Source: Ramlibacter sp.
GTDB lineage: Bacteria; Pseudomonadota; Gammaproteobacteria; Burkholderiales; Burkholderiaceae_C
Reading direction: 5' to 3'
DNA length: 64,000 bases
Assembly: GCA_028292245.1 (NCBI GenBank)
Contig: JAQGMS010000280.1
Location: forward strand, 1 to 64,000
The position numbers were made by a program, and so were the translations under genes. Every line of letters begins with the position of its first letter. Positions within the stretch are counted from its first letter, which is position 1. The notes below the pieces were generated by a model. It ran no database searches. It was not told the origin of the DNA and was given only the letters and a program-made list of their open reading frames with translations. This document shows positions 1 through 8,843 of the stretch, piece by piece.

Positions 1-693
1 GGCAACGTCCAGCCGGGCGTCGAGCCACTCGATGTCCGAGCGCGGCACCATCATCGAAGTCAGCGGCCGATCGTCCAGGTGAAACACGTTCTGCACCATC
101 TGGCGCTCGTGCTGCGCGATCACGCCCGCGTCCACGCCCTCCTCGAGGCTGTGCGAGATCTCTTCTTCGGTCATGCCGCGCGCCCGCGTGGTGTCGATGC
201 GCAACAGCTTCAGCACGGCCAGGGTGGTGACTGTCAGCAGCTTGACGAAGGGCCCGGCCGCGCGAGCCAGCCAGCTCATCGGCTGGGCCAGCCAGCGTGA
301 AGTGGTTTCCGGATAGAGCTGCCCGATCCGCTTGGGAACCAGCTCGCCGAAGATGATGGTGATGAAGGTGATGACCGTGACGACGATGGCCGTGGCCGCA
401 TAACCCGAGGGGCGCACTCCCATCCCCAGGGTTTGCAGCCACAGCGCCAGCGAGGCGCTGAACGCGGCTTCACCGACGATGCCATTGAGCACGCCGATCG
501 AGGTGATGCCCACCTGCACCGTCGAGAGAAAACGCGTGGGCGTCTCCATCAGCTTCAGGGCGGCGGCCGCGCCTTTGTCCCCGTCCTCGGCCATCGTGGC
601 CAGCCGGGCCTTGCGGCTGGAGGCAAGCCCCATCTCCGACATGGCGAACACGCCGTTGAGCACGGTGAGCAGCGCGATCAGGAGGACTTCCAT
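1..693 (-). CDS. Hemolysin-family CNNM (DUF21)/CBS membrane protein, 3' part outside window
   Basis: The frame stays open from an ATG at 693 to the window edge (231 codons), so the C-terminus is missing. The N-terminus is a hydrophobic DUF21/CNNM domain: a starting membrane segment, MSEMGLASSRKAR, a VGITSIG segment, and TIIFGELVPKRIGQ, the hallmark of the family. The sequence then enters the acidic region before the CBS pair (MTEEEISHSLEEG, MMVPRSDIEW). Related proteins (YtfL/CorC-like) are inner-membrane proteins linked to divalent-cation homeostasis. The substrate cannot be read from sequence. It is divergent from apaH, with 24 bp between the starts. The fold is clear, the physiological role is not. 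Confidence 0.9.
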   Translation of the reverse strand, partial: MEVLLIALLTVLNGVFAMSEMGLASSRKARLATMAEDGDKGAAAALKLMETPTRFLSTVQVGITSIGVLNGIVGEAAFSASLALWLQTLGMGVRPSGYAATAIVVTVITFITIIFGELVPKRIGQLYPETTSRWLAQPMSWLARAAGPFVKLLTVTTLAVLKLLRIDTTRARGMTEEEISHSLEEGVDAGVIAQHERQMVQNVFHLDDRPLTSMMVPRSDIEWLDARLDVA

Positions 694-717
694 CAAACGG
701 CATCAGAATGGGACACC

Positions 718-1551
718 ATGGCACTTTACTTGATCGGCGACGTGCAGGGCTGCGACGCGCCCCTGGGCCGCCTGCTCGAAAAAATCGATTTTTCGCCCAG
801 CCGCGACACCCTCTATCTGCTGGGCGACCTGGTCAATCGAGGGCCGGAATCGGCCGCCGTGCTGCGCCGGCTCATGGGCTACGGCGAATCGGCCCAATGC
901 CTGCTGGGCAACCACGACCTGAGCCTGCTGGCGGTGGCGCATGGCCGCCGCGCGCCGCATCGCAACGACACCATGGACCAGGTCCTGCTGGCACCGGACC
1001 GCAACGCGATGCTGGAGTGGTTGCGCTGCCGCCGCATGGCGCTGCACGCCCATGGCGTGCTGATGGTCCACGGTGGCGTTCTGCCGCAATGGGACGTCGT
1101 CACGACGCTGTTGCTGGCGCAAGAAGTGGAGCAGGCACTGCGGGGGCCGGGCCTGGTCGATTTCGTATCGCAGATGTACGGCAACGACCCGGCGCAGTGG
1201 GACGACGCGCTCGAAGGCGCTGACCGCCTGCGCGTGATCGTCAACGCACTGACGCGGCTGCGGTTCTGCACGCCGGAAGGCATGATGGACCTCAGGGTAT
1301 CGGGTGGATTGGCGGATGCGCCGCCGGGCTACCTGCCCTGGTTCGACGTGCCGGACCGCAAGACGGCCGGCGCCACGATCGCCTTCGGGCATTGGTCGAC
1401 CTTGGGTTTCCTGCGGCGGCCCGACATCATTTCGCTGGACACCGGCTGTGTCTGGGGCGGTGCCTTGAGCGCGCTGCGGCTGGCCGCGGAGCCGGGCCAG
1501 CAGGAATTGATCCAGGTGAAATGCGAGCAGGCGCAGGCGCCTGGCGAATGA
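718..1551 (+). CDS. apaH: Symmetrical bis(5'-nucleosyl)-tetraphosphatase ApaH
   Basis: Hydrolyses diadenosine tetraphosphate to two ADP, a cytosolic alarmone-clearing reaction. The 277-residue product has the calcineurin-type metallophosphoesterase motifs in order: GDVQGC near residue 8, GDLVNRGP near 38, GNHD near 65, and a C-terminal GHWSTLG and LDTGCVWGGALSAL segment typical of ApaH. Length equals the family norm (270-280). The ATG at 718 is chosen because the enzyme core starts right after it (MALYLIGDVQG); the open frame continues upstream but has no family similarity there. It converges on the helicase gene with 6 bp between stops. Confidence 0.95.
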   Translation: MALYLIGDVQGCDAPLGRLLEKIDFSPSRDTLYLLGDLVNRGPESAAVLRRLMGYGESAQCLLGNHDLSLLAVAHGRRAPHRNDTMDQVLLAPDRNAMLEWLRCRRMALHAHGVLMVHGGVLPQWDVVTTLLLAQEVEQALRGPGLVDFVSQMYGNDPAQWDDALEGADRLRVIVNALTRLRFCTPEGMMDLRVSGGLADAPPGYLPWFDVPDRKTAGATIAFGHWSTLGFLRRPDIISLDTGCVWGGALSALRLAAEPGQQELIQVKCEQAQAPGE

Positions 1552-1557
1552 CCGGCC

Positions 1558-3009
1558 CTATTCGGCCTTGAACAGTGCTGCCACCTTGCGCTTGGGCTTG
1601 ATATTGGTGGACACGCGACTGGTGGCGGGCTTGACGCCGGCTTCCCAGGCAGGCGCCGCCTCGGCGCTGGACGCCTGATACGGCTGGTCGAAGAAAGGAT
1701 CGCGCGGCGCCGCCGGTGCGCGGTACTCGCGCTGCGGCTGGCGGGGCGCGCGCTCGGGTTCCCGTGCACGTTCGCGCGGTGCGTCCAGCACGTCGCGCGG
1801 ATCGCCCACTTCGCCGGCCTCGCGCCAGGCGCGGCGGCCATCGTTGATGCGGCCGCGTGGCCGGTCCTCGTCGAACTCGAGGGCCTCGAGTTCGATCTTG
1901 CGTTTCAGCAGCTTCTCGATATCGCCCACCAGGCGGGTGTCGCTCGGCGATACGAAAGTGACGGCCAGGCCCGACTGGCCGGCCCGGCCGGTGCGACCGA
2001 TGCGGTGCACGTAATCCTCGGCGTTGAACGGCACGTCGAAGTTGAAGACCGCCGGCACGTCCTTGATGTCCAGTCCCCGCGCGGCGACGTCGGTAGCCAC
2101 CAGCAGGTCGACTTCGCCGGCCTTGAACGCCGCCAGCGCCTTGAGCCGCTCGTCCTGGCTCTTGTCGCCGTGCAGCGCCGTGGTGTTCATGCCCTCGCGC
2201 TCGAGCGAGCGGGCCAGCCGCGCGCAGCCGAGCTTGCTGTTGACGAACACGAACGCCTGCTTCAGGCCGCGCTGGCGCACGATCTGCTTGAGGGCATGGC
2301 GCTTTTCTTCGTCGGGCACGCTGTAGAAATGCTGTTCGACGGTGGAGGCTTCCTGGTTCGGCCGGGCCACTTCGATGGTGATCGGGTCCTGCAGATAGCT
2401 GTTGGCCAGCCGCTTGATTTCGGGCGAGAACGTGGCGGAGAACAGCAGCGTGGTGCGCTGCTTGGGCAGGTACGACAGGATGCGCTGCAGGTCGGGCAGG
2501 AAGCCGATGTCCAGCATGCGGTCGGCCTCGTCGAGCACCACGTACTCGACCTGGTTCAACACCGCGTTCTTGGCTTCGATGTGATCGAGCAGGCGCCCCG
2601 GCGTCGCCACCAGCACCTCGACGCCTTTTTTCAGTTCGGCCGTCTGCGGCTTCATGTCGATGCCGCCGAACACCACCGCGCTGCGCAGGTTGGTGTGCTT
2701 GGCATACAGCTTGACTTGCTGGGCCACCTGGTCGGCGAGCTCGCGCGTGGGCAGCAGCACCAGCGCTCGCACCGGATGCCGCGCGGGCGAGGTGGAAGTG
2801 TTCTCGTGTTTGAGGAGGCGCTGCAGCAACGGCAGCGAAAAGGCCGCTGTCTTGCCGGTGCCGGTCTGGGCGGCGCCCATGACATCCTTGCCGGTCAGCA
2901 CGACCGGAATGGCCTGGGCCTGGATGGGGGTCATGGACTCGTAGCCCATTTCGGCCACGGCGCGCGCCAGCGGCTCGGCCAGCGAAAGATTGGAAAAGGA
3001 CATAGGCAT
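1558..3009 (-). CDS. rhlE: ATP-dependent DEAD-box RNA helicase, RhlE type
   Basis: RNA unwinding enzyme for ribosome assembly or mRNA turnover. All helicase motifs are visible: Q motif with MTPIQAQAIP, Walker A AQTGTGKT, PTRELADQV, VATPGRL, DEAD, SAT, and the C-terminal RecA-like motifs ARGLDIKDV and HRIGRTGRAG. After the core comes a basic, Arg/Pro-rich, low-complexity tail ending in KPKRKVAALFKAE, usual for RhlE proteins and likely RNA-binding. Start choice is uncertain: 3030, 3009 or 3003 are in frame and none has a strong Shine-Dalgarno. 3009 or 3003 gives the family-like start MSFSNLSLAEPLARAV. Confidence 0.92.
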   Translation of the reverse strand: MPMSFSNLSLAEPLARAVAEMGYESMTPIQAQAIPVVLTGKDVMGAAQTGTGKTAAFSLPLLQRLLKHENTSTSPARHPVRALVLLPTRELADQVAQQVKLYAKHTNLRSAVVFGGIDMKPQTAELKKGVEVLVATPGRLLDHIEAKNAVLNQVEYVVLDEADRMLDIGFLPDLQRILSYLPKQRTTLLFSATFSPEIKRLANSYLQDPITIEVARPNQEASTVEQHFYSVPDEEKRHALKQIVRQRGLKQAFVFVNSKLGCARLARSLEREGMNTTALHGDKSQDERLKALAAFKAGEVDLLVATDVAARGLDIKDVPAVFNFDVPFNAEDYVHRIGRTGRAGQSGLAVTFVSPSDTRLVGDIEKLLKRKIELEALEFDEDRPRGRINDGRRAWREAGEVGDPRDVLDAPRERAREPERAPRQPQREYRAPAAPRDPFFDQPYQASSAEAAPAWEAGVKPATSRVSTNIKPKRKVAALFKAE

Positions 3010-3121
3010 CTGAACCGCCGATTGTCGCATTTCGCGAGTGACGGCCTTGTTTCAGGGCGTGAGGCCCCGGCGGCGCAAGGTCAAACTTGCCGCCGAAGGC
3101 GCCCGAAACGCAGACTTATTT

Positions 3122-4003
3122 CTACAGGTCGCGGCTACCGAAGGTGTCGCAGGCCTTGACAGCGCCGGTCTGGTAGCCGGTGTTGAACCACTTCTGCCGC
3201 TGCGCGCTGGAGCCGTGTGTGAAGCTTTCCGGCACCACGCCGCGCCCAGCCGAGCGCTGCAGCGCATCGTCGCCGATCTTTGCCGCCGCGTTCATCGCCG
3301 ACTCGATGTCGCCGGGGTCGAGCCAGTTCTTGCCTTGCTGCGAGTGGTGCGCCCAGACGCCCGCGAAGCAATCGGCCTGCAGTTCGACCTTGACGCTCAT
3401 CGCATTGGCCTGGGCCTGGCTCATGCGCGAACGCATGCCGTCGACCTTGGCCGTGATGCCCAGTTCGTCCTGCACGTGGTGGCCGACCTCGTGCGCGATC
3501 ACGTAGGCCTGCGCGAACTCGCCAGGGGCGCCGAGCCGCGTCCGCAGCGTGTCGTAAAAGCCCAGGTCGATGTACACCTTCTTGTCGGCGGGGCAGTAGA
3601 ACGGGCCCATGGCGCTCTGGCCGGTCCCGCAGCCGGTGGCGACGCCGCCGCGGAAAAGGACGAGTTTGGGTGCGTGATAGGTGGCGCCGCCGCTCTTGAA
3701 CAATGCCGTCCAGACGTCCTCCGTGTCGGCGAGGACCACCGACACGAACTTGGCACCCCGATCGTCGGCCGGCGGCGCGTGGGCCGGGCCCTGTTGCTGG
3801 ACCGGGGCCGGTCCGCCACCGCCCGTGAGCACACCGAGGATCGTGAGCGGGTTGATGCCGAAGATGGCGCCGCCGACCAGGGCGATGACGATGGTGCCGA
3901 TGCCGATGCTGCGGCCGCCGAAGCCAAAGCCGCCGCCACCACCACCGCCACTGTCGCGCATGTCTTCGACGTTGTCCGATTCCCGATTGCCTTCCCAACG
4001 CAT
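3122..4003 (-). CDS. ypfJ: Neutral zinc metallopeptidase, YpfJ family
   Basis: A 293-residue protein beginning MRWEGNRESDNVEDMRD, which is the conserved YpfJ start. A Gly-rich stretch and one membrane segment follow (IGTIVIALVGGAIFGI, residues about 35-50). The catalytic zinc site is HEVGHHVQ near residue 170, with a downstream ELQADCFAG providing the third ligand. Start at 4003 is supported by GGAGA 5 bp upstream. The long open frame reaching 4882 is not part of the gene. Family members are membrane-anchored peptidases of unknown substrate. It is divergent from pcp (45 bp). Confidence 0.92.
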   Translation of the reverse strand: MRWEGNRESDNVEDMRDSGGGGGGGFGFGGRSIGIGTIVIALVGGAIFGINPLTILGVLTGGGGPAPVQQQGPAHAPPADDRGAKFVSVVLADTEDVWTALFKSGGATYHAPKLVLFRGGVATGCGTGQSAMGPFYCPADKKVYIDLGFYDTLRTRLGAPGEFAQAYVIAHEVGHHVQDELGITAKVDGMRSRMSQAQANAMSVKVELQADCFAGVWAHHSQQGKNWLDPGDIESAMNAAAKIGDDALQRSAGRGVVPESFTHGSSAQRQKWFNTGYQTGAVKACDTFGSRDL

Positions 4004-4048
4004 GTTGTCTCCTGTTCTTGGCCCACCGCGCTGCGGTACAGTGAAACG

Positions 4049-4720
4049 ATGGTATCTCCTCCAGCGCTGGCCGTGGGCCGCTTTCCCACGGTGTTGGTAA
4101 CCGGGTTCGAGCCATTCGGCGGCGAGGGTATCAACCCGAGCTGGATGGCCGCGCAGGCCCTGCATGGCCGCATGGTGGCGGGACACCGGCTCATCGGTGC
4201 GCAACTGCCGACGGTGTTCGGCCACTCGCTGGAAGTCCTGCGCGACCTGCTGCACCGGCATCATCCGGCGCTGGTTCTTTGTACCGGCCAGGCCGCCGGC
4301 CGCACCGCGCTGTCGCTGGAGCGGATCGCGATCAACGTGAACGACGCGCGCATCGCCGACAACGCGGGCGCCCAACCGGTGGACACGCCGGTCGTGCCGG
4401 GCGGGCCGGCGGCGTACTTCACCAGCTTGCCGATCAAGGCGATGCTGGCCAACTTGTTGGCCGAGGGCATCAATGCCGAGGTGTCGCAGACGGCCGGCAC
4501 GTTCGTGTGCAATCACGTGTTCTACGGCCTGATGCATGAGCTGGCCACGCGGCACGACTTGCGCCGCACGCGCGGCGGGCTGGTCCACGTGCCCTGGCTG
4601 CCGGCGCAGGGCCAGCCCTCGATGCGCCTGGATGAAATCGTTCAGGGCCTGCGGGTGGCGATCGGCTGTGCGCTGGTCACGGTGGAAGACATCCGCAAGC
4701 AAGCCGGCGCGCTGAACTGA
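4049..4720 (+). CDS. pcp: Pyroglutamyl-peptidase I
   Basis: Removes N-terminal pyroglutamate from peptides in the cytosol (peptidase family C15). The 223-residue product shows VLVTGFEPFGG at the N-terminus and the catalytic triad regions: Glu in ALSLERIAIN, Cys in TAGTFVCNHVFYGLMH, and His in GGLVHVPWLP. Length is close to the family value of about 215. The ATG at 4049 is used because TGFEPFGG follows closely; the longer frame from 3038 overlaps the metallopeptidase gene and is an artefact. Confidence 0.94.
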   Translation: MVSPPALAVGRFPTVLVTGFEPFGGEGINPSWMAAQALHGRMVAGHRLIGAQLPTVFGHSLEVLRDLLHRHHPALVLCTGQAAGRTALSLERIAINVNDARIADNAGAQPVDTPVVPGGPAAYFTSLPIKAMLANLLAEGINAEVSQTAGTFVCNHVFYGLMHELATRHDLRRTRGGLVHVPWLPAQGQPSMRLDEIVQGLRVAIGCALVTVEDIRKQAGALN

Positions 4721-4968
4721 GCGACGCCAAGAATCTTTCACGCCTGGGGCGGCCTCGGGCCGGCGGGTGCCCTCGTCGCCTGAGGGGAATTCAAACCTTG
4801 CGCACGCCCGAAGGGCCAGGGGTGCCGGGGGCCGGATCCGCGAGGTCAAGGAGGAGGAAGCCCATAGGGCGACGGGGGACACGAGTGGAGCCGGCGCCCG
4901 GCGTCCCTGGCCCGCTCCCCCCGGGCGTCCTGGCCCGCCGCACGCGAGACGTTCCGCCGCGCAGGCGC
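4721..4968. other. GC-rich intergenic stretch, possible structured RNA or REP-like DNA
   Basis: No convincing gene. The stretch is extremely GC-rich and contains the near-direct repeat GGCGTCC(C)TGGCCCG twice around 4900-4935. It also has several complementary G/C runs (for example GGCCTCGGGCCGGCGGG near 4750) that could fold. It separates convergent pcp and GST genes, so a bidirectional terminator or a transcribed small RNA is possible. I recognise no Rfam-type family (not RNase P, tmRNA, 6S or SRP by eye). Confidence 0.3.
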
Positions 4969-5637
4969 CTACGTGACGATGCCGTAGGCGCCGCCCTTCT
5001 CGACGGCGCGCTGGTAGGCCGGGCGCGCGTGGATGCGCGCGAGGAAATCCATCAAGCGCGGCCGACTCTGGTTCAGGCCGCCGCGCACCTGCGCCGCTTC
5101 CAGCGGAAAGCTCATCTGCACGTCGGCGGCGCTGAATTGCTCACCGGCAAACCAGGGGCTCTTCGCGAGTTCGCCTTCGAGGTAGTCGAGGTGGCGCTCG
5201 ATCTGGGGCACCACGAATGTTCGCCGCGCGTTGTTGGCGATGGCCCTGGCGACGGGCTTGACGAAGAAAGGCATCTTCGCCTTCTCGATGCGGTCGAACA
5301 CCAGTTTGAGCAACAGCGGCGGCATCAGCGAACCCTCGGCATAGTGCATCCAATAGCGGTAGCGCAGGCGCTGCGGCCCGGCTTCGGGCAGCAGCGCACC
5401 GTTGCCGTAGCGCTCGACCAGGTATTCGAGGATGGCACCCGACTCCGCCAGGGTGAGTTCGCCATCGGTGATCACCGGCGACTTGCCCAGCGGGTGGACC
5501 TGCCGCAGCTCGGGCGGCGCCAGCATCGTCTTGGGGTCGCGCTGGTAGCGCCGGATTTCGTAGTCCAGGCCCAACTCCTCCAGCAGCCACAACACCCGTT
5601 GCGAACGGGAGTTGTTCAGGTGGTGCACGACGATCAT
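4969..5637 (-). CDS. Glutathione S-transferase family protein
   Basis: 222 residues with a thioredoxin-like N-terminal half. It begins MIVVHHLNNSRSQRVLWLLEELGLDYE, where SRSQR supplies the usual catalytic-type Ser near residue 10. The glutathione-binding cis-Pro and Ser are in GKSPVITDGELTLAESGAIL. The all-helical C-terminal half carries FSAADVQMSFPLE, the GST N-capping/hydrophobic staple region. A GAGGT Shine-Dalgarno precedes the ATG. The substrate cannot be predicted; such GSTs conjugate or reduce electrophiles. Transcribed alone, convergent with pcp. Confidence 0.93.
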   Translation of the reverse strand: MIVVHHLNNSRSQRVLWLLEELGLDYEIRRYQRDPKTMLAPPELRQVHPLGKSPVITDGELTLAESGAILEYLVERYGNGALLPEAGPQRLRYRYWMHYAEGSLMPPLLLKLVFDRIEKAKMPFFVKPVARAIANNARRTFVVPQIERHLDYLEGELAKSPWFAGEQFSAADVQMSFPLEAAQVRGGLNQSRPRLMDFLARIHARPAYQRAVEKGGAYGIVT

Positions 5638-5749
5638 GGGATACCTCTTCGGTTGAGCCGGCGCAATCGCATCCTAAGCCCGGCCCGCGCCAGCACCCAA
5701 CTGACACCCTCTGGCACGCGGGAATTGGATGGCGGCCTAAAATCGGAAG

Positions 5750-6601
5750 GTGTCCATCCTCAACGCCGACCTGCATTGCCACTCCGTGGTATCCGACGGC
5801 ACACTGACGCCCGAAGACCTCGCGGCCCGCGCGGCGGCCAATGGCGTCGAACTCTGGTCGCTGACCGACCACGACGAGATCAGCGGCCAGCGCCGTGCCG
5901 CCGCCGCGGCGCGCAGCCATGGCATGAAGTACCTCACCGGCACCGAAATCTCGGTCACCTTCGCCGACCAGACGGTGCACATCGTCGGCCTGGGCTTCGA
6001 TGCGGATGATCCGGAGATGCTGCGCGGCCTGCTCGAAACCCGCGGCGGCCGCGAGGCACGGGCGCGCGAGATGGCCGAGGGGCTGGCCAAGGTCGGCATC
6101 AAGGATGCCTACGAAGGCGCGCTCAAGTATGTCGGCAACCCCGAGCTCATCTCGCGCACGCACTTCGCGCGCTTCCTGGTGGAAAGCGGCGCGTGCCGCG
6201 ACACCAACGAGGTGTTCCGCCGCTACCTGGTGGAGGGCAAGCCCGGCTACGTGTCGCATCGCTGGGCTTCGCTGAAGGCGGCCGTGCAGTGGATCACGCA
6301 GGCCGGCGGCATGGCCGTGATCGCGCATCCGGCGCGCTACCGCTTCACCGCCACCGAGGAGTACGCGCTGTTCACCGAGTTCAAGGCGCACGGCGGCCAG
6401 GGCGTGGAGGTGGTCACCGGCAGCCACACCGCCGCGGAATACGTGACCTATGGAGAGGCCGCGCGCGAATACGGCCTGGCCGCATCGCGCGGCAGCGACT
6501 TCCACAGCCCCGGCGAAAGCCACACCGACCTGGGCCAATTGCCCTTCCTGCCCGGCGAACTGACGCCGGTGTGGGAAGTGCTGGCCGATCGCATCCAGTG
6601 A
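5750..6601 (+). CDS. PHP-domain phosphoesterase (RNase AM / 3',5'-bisnucleotide phosphatase type)
   Basis: 283 residues from a GTG start. The four PHP metal-binding motifs are present: DLHCHSVVSDG near residue 6, TDHDEISG near 38, IAHPARYR near 185, and GSDFHSP near 247. The internal GTEISV block is also typical. Relatives (YciV/RnmA, and the Chromobacterium 3',5'-bisnucleotidase) degrade short RNA ends or pAp-like nucleotides. The stop overlaps the start of the next gene (GTGA), so the run to trpS is probably one transcription unit beginning here. Confidence 0.9.
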   Translation: MSILNADLHCHSVVSDGTLTPEDLAARAAANGVELWSLTDHDEISGQRRAAAAARSHGMKYLTGTEISVTFADQTVHIVGLGFDADDPEMLRGLLETRGGREARAREMAEGLAKVGIKDAYEGALKYVGNPELISRTHFARFLVESGACRDTNEVFRRYLVEGKPGYVSHRWASLKAAVQWITQAGGMAVIAHPARYRFTATEEYALFTEFKAHGGQGVEVVTGSHTAAEYVTYGEAAREYGLAASRGSDFHSPGESHTDLGQLPFLPGELTPVWEVLADRIQ

Positions 6602-7491
6602 ACGCGGCCGGAAGCTCGCTGGCCGGCATCGCGCTGGTCGTGGCGGCCGGCGCCTGCTTCTCGGCGCTGGACACGACCACCAAGTACATCAGCGTGTCGG
6701 TGCCGCTGCTGATGGCGCTGTGGTTCCGCTACGCCTTCCAGGCGATCGCCACCACCGTCACGGTGCTGCCGGTGCGCGGCATGTCGGCGCTGCGCACCCT
6801 GCACCCGAAGTTCCAGGTCCTGCGCGGCGTGCTGCTATTGGCCAGCAGCCTGTTCGCTTTCGCCAGCCTCAAGTACATGCCGGTGGGCGAGTTCACCGCC
6901 ATCGTGATGATCGCGCCGCTCGCCATCACGGTTCTGGCCGCCACGGTGTTGAAGGAAAAGGTTTCGGCCATGCGCTGGGCGCTGGTGGCCGGCGGCTTCG
7001 CCGGCACGCTGGTGATCATCCGTCCCGGCGGCGATGCCTTTCACTGGGCCAGCCTGCTGCCGCTGGGCCTGGTGAGCACCAACGCATGGTTCCAGGTGCT
7101 GACCAGCAAACTGGCCCGCACCGAAGACCCGGTGACCATGCACCTGTACACCGGCTGGGTCGGCACGCTGATCGCGTCGCTGGCCCTGCCGTTCGCCTGG
7201 GCAACGCTTCCCGACTGGCATCTGTGGGCGGCGTTGTGCTTCATGGGCGTGCTGGCGACGGTCGGGCACTTCATGCTGATCCTGGCCTACCAGCGCGCGC
7301 CGGCCGCCACGCTCACGCCCTACCTGTATGCGCAGATCGCCTTCGCGATGCTGGGCGGCTGGCTGGTGTTCTCGCATGTGCCGGACCGATGGTCGATGGT
7401 GGGCATCGTGATGATCGCGATCTGCGGCGCCGGCGGCGCCTGGCTCACCGTGCGCGAAAGCCGGATGGCGCTGGAACCTGTCGAAGCCTAG
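6598..7491 (+). CDS. DMT-superfamily (EamA) transporter
   Basis: 297 residues from a GTG overlapping the previous stop. About ten hydrophobic helices are arranged as two five-helix EamA repeats. The first includes GIALVVAAGACFSALDTTTK and the second FAWATLPDWHLWAALCF and FAMLGGWLVF. Inner-membrane permease for a small metabolite; members export amino acids, purines or other metabolites and substrate cannot be assigned. Co-transcribed with the PHP gene and followed 15 bp later by yciO. Confidence 0.92.
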   Translation: MNAAGSSLAGIALVVAAGACFSALDTTTKYISVSVPLLMALWFRYAFQAIATTVTVLPVRGMSALRTLHPKFQVLRGVLLLASSLFAFASLKYMPVGEFTAIVMIAPLAITVLAATVLKEKVSAMRWALVAGGFAGTLVIIRPGGDAFHWASLLPLGLVSTNAWFQVLTSKLARTEDPVTMHLYTGWVGTLIASLALPFAWATLPDWHLWAALCFMGVLATVGHFMLILAYQRAPAATLTPYLYAQIAFAMLGGWLVFSHVPDRWSMVGIVMIAICGAGGAWLTVRESRMALEPVEA

Positions 7492-7505
7492 CCGGTCAAC
7501 CTATC

Positions 7506-8141
7506 ATGGCGCAGTACTTCGAAGTCCATCCCGAGAACCCGCAGCCGCGGCTGCTCAAGCAAGCCGTCGCGCTGCTGGAAAAAGGCGGCGTGGTCGCCGT
7601 GCCCACCGATTCGAGCTATGCGCTGGCCTGCCACCTCGACGACAAGGCGGCCGCCGACCGGCTGCGCCAGATTCGCGGCGTCGACGACAAGCACCACCTC
7701 ACCTTGCTGTGCCGCGACCTGAGCGAGCTGGCCAACTACGCGCGGGTCGACAACCGCCAGTACCGCCTGCTGAAGGCGGCGACGCCGGGCGCCTACACCT
7801 TCATCCTCGAAGCCACCAAGGAAGTGCCGCGCCGCGTCAGCCATCCGCAGCGCAAGACCATCGGCCTGCGCGTGCCCGACCATCGCGTGTTGCAGGAACT
7901 GCTGGCGCTGCACGGCGCCCCGTTGCTGGCGACGACCATGATCGCGCCGCGCGAGACCGAATCGCTGAACGACGCCCATGAGATCCGTGACCGCTTCGAG
8001 CACCAATTGGCGGGCGTGATCGACGCCGGCGCCTGCCCGTCCGAGCCCACCAGCGTGATCGACTTGACGCCGATGGGTACCGGCGGCGAAGCGATCGTGC
8101 TGCGCCAGGGACGCGGGGACATCGCGGCTTTGGGGCTGTGA
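7506..8141 (+). CDS. yciO: YciO/Sua5/YrdC-family protein (threonylcarbamoyl-AMP synthase-like)
   Basis: 211 residues covering the whole Sua5-YciO-YrdC domain: KGGVVAVPTDSSYALAC near residue 28, the nucleotide-binding region HHLTLLCRDLSELANY, and TIGLRVPDH. It is the single-domain YciO subtype (starts MAQYFEVHPENPQPRLL), which is related to the tRNA t6A enzyme TsaC but whose own role is less certain. ATG at 7506 fits the YciO N-terminus. Lies in the PHP-trpS run. Confidence 0.9.
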   Translation: MAQYFEVHPENPQPRLLKQAVALLEKGGVVAVPTDSSYALACHLDDKAAADRLRQIRGVDDKHHLTLLCRDLSELANYARVDNRQYRLLKAATPGAYTFILEATKEVPRRVSHPQRKTIGLRVPDHRVLQELLALHGAPLLATTMIAPRETESLNDAHEIRDRFEHQLAGVIDAGACPSEPTSVIDLTPMGTGGEAIVLRQGRGDIAALGL

Positions 8142-8164
8142 GGGCCGTCTGAGACAATCCCCCG

Positions 8165-8833
8165 GTGAACCTTCCCAACCTCATTCAAACCGTCCTGATC
8201 TACGCGCTGCCGGTGCTGTTCGCCATCACCATCCATGAGGCGGCGCACGGCTACGTGGCGCGCTACCTGGGCGACAACACGGCGTACGCGATGGGCCGCG
8301 TGACGCTCAACCCGCTCAAGCACATCGACCCGGTGGGCACGATCCTGATGCCGCTGATGCTGTACTTCGTGACCTCGGGCGCGTTCCTGTTCGGCTACGC
8401 CAAGCCGGTGCCGGTCAACTTCGGCCAGTTGCGCCACCCCAAGCGCGACATGATCTGGGTCGCGCTGGCCGGCCCCGCCTCCAACTTCATCCAGGCCATC
8501 CTCTGGGCGATCGCGTTCACGGTGCTGATGGGCACGGACGTGAGCGAGCGCTTCTTCCTCGAGATGTGCAAGGCCGGCGTGCTGGTCAACCTGGTGATGT
8601 GGGCCTTCAACCTGTTTCCGTTGCCGCCGCTGGACGGCGGGCGTGTCCTGGTGGGCTTGTTGCCGCGCCGCGCTGCCTATGCCGTCAGCCGGCTGGAGCC
8701 TTGGGGGTTCTTCATCGTGCTGGGCCTGGTGCTGCTGGGCGTGGTCGGCACCTATTGGCTGCGCCCGCTGATCGCGGTGGGCTACGTCTCGCTGGACTTC
8801 CTGCTCACGCCCCTTTCCGCCCTGTTCCGCTGA
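8165..8833 (+). CDS. Site-2 protease-like M50 family membrane peptidase
   Basis: 222 residues from a GTG. The zinc motif HEAAH lies in the first membrane helix (LPVLFAITIHEAAHGYVARY), and the second half of the site is NLFPLPPLDGGRV near residue 155. About six hydrophobic segments are present. This compact form without PDZ domain is the common rhomboid-length M50B-like protein found beside trpS in betaproteobacteria. Likely cleaves membrane substrates; target unknown. Confidence 0.92.
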   Translation: MNLPNLIQTVLIYALPVLFAITIHEAAHGYVARYLGDNTAYAMGRVTLNPLKHIDPVGTILMPLMLYFVTSGAFLFGYAKPVPVNFGQLRHPKRDMIWVALAGPASNFIQAILWAIAFTVLMGTDVSERFFLEMCKAGVLVNLVMWAFNLFPLPPLDGGRVLVGLLPRRAAYAVSRLEPWGFFIVLGLVLLGVVGTYWLRPLIAVGYVSLDFLLTPLSALFR

Positions 8834-8843
8834 CCGCACCGAC

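Noticed and set aside
3038..4048. In-frame upstream extension of pcp
   Set aside because: It runs antisense through the zinc metallopeptidase, and the peptidase family starts at 4049.
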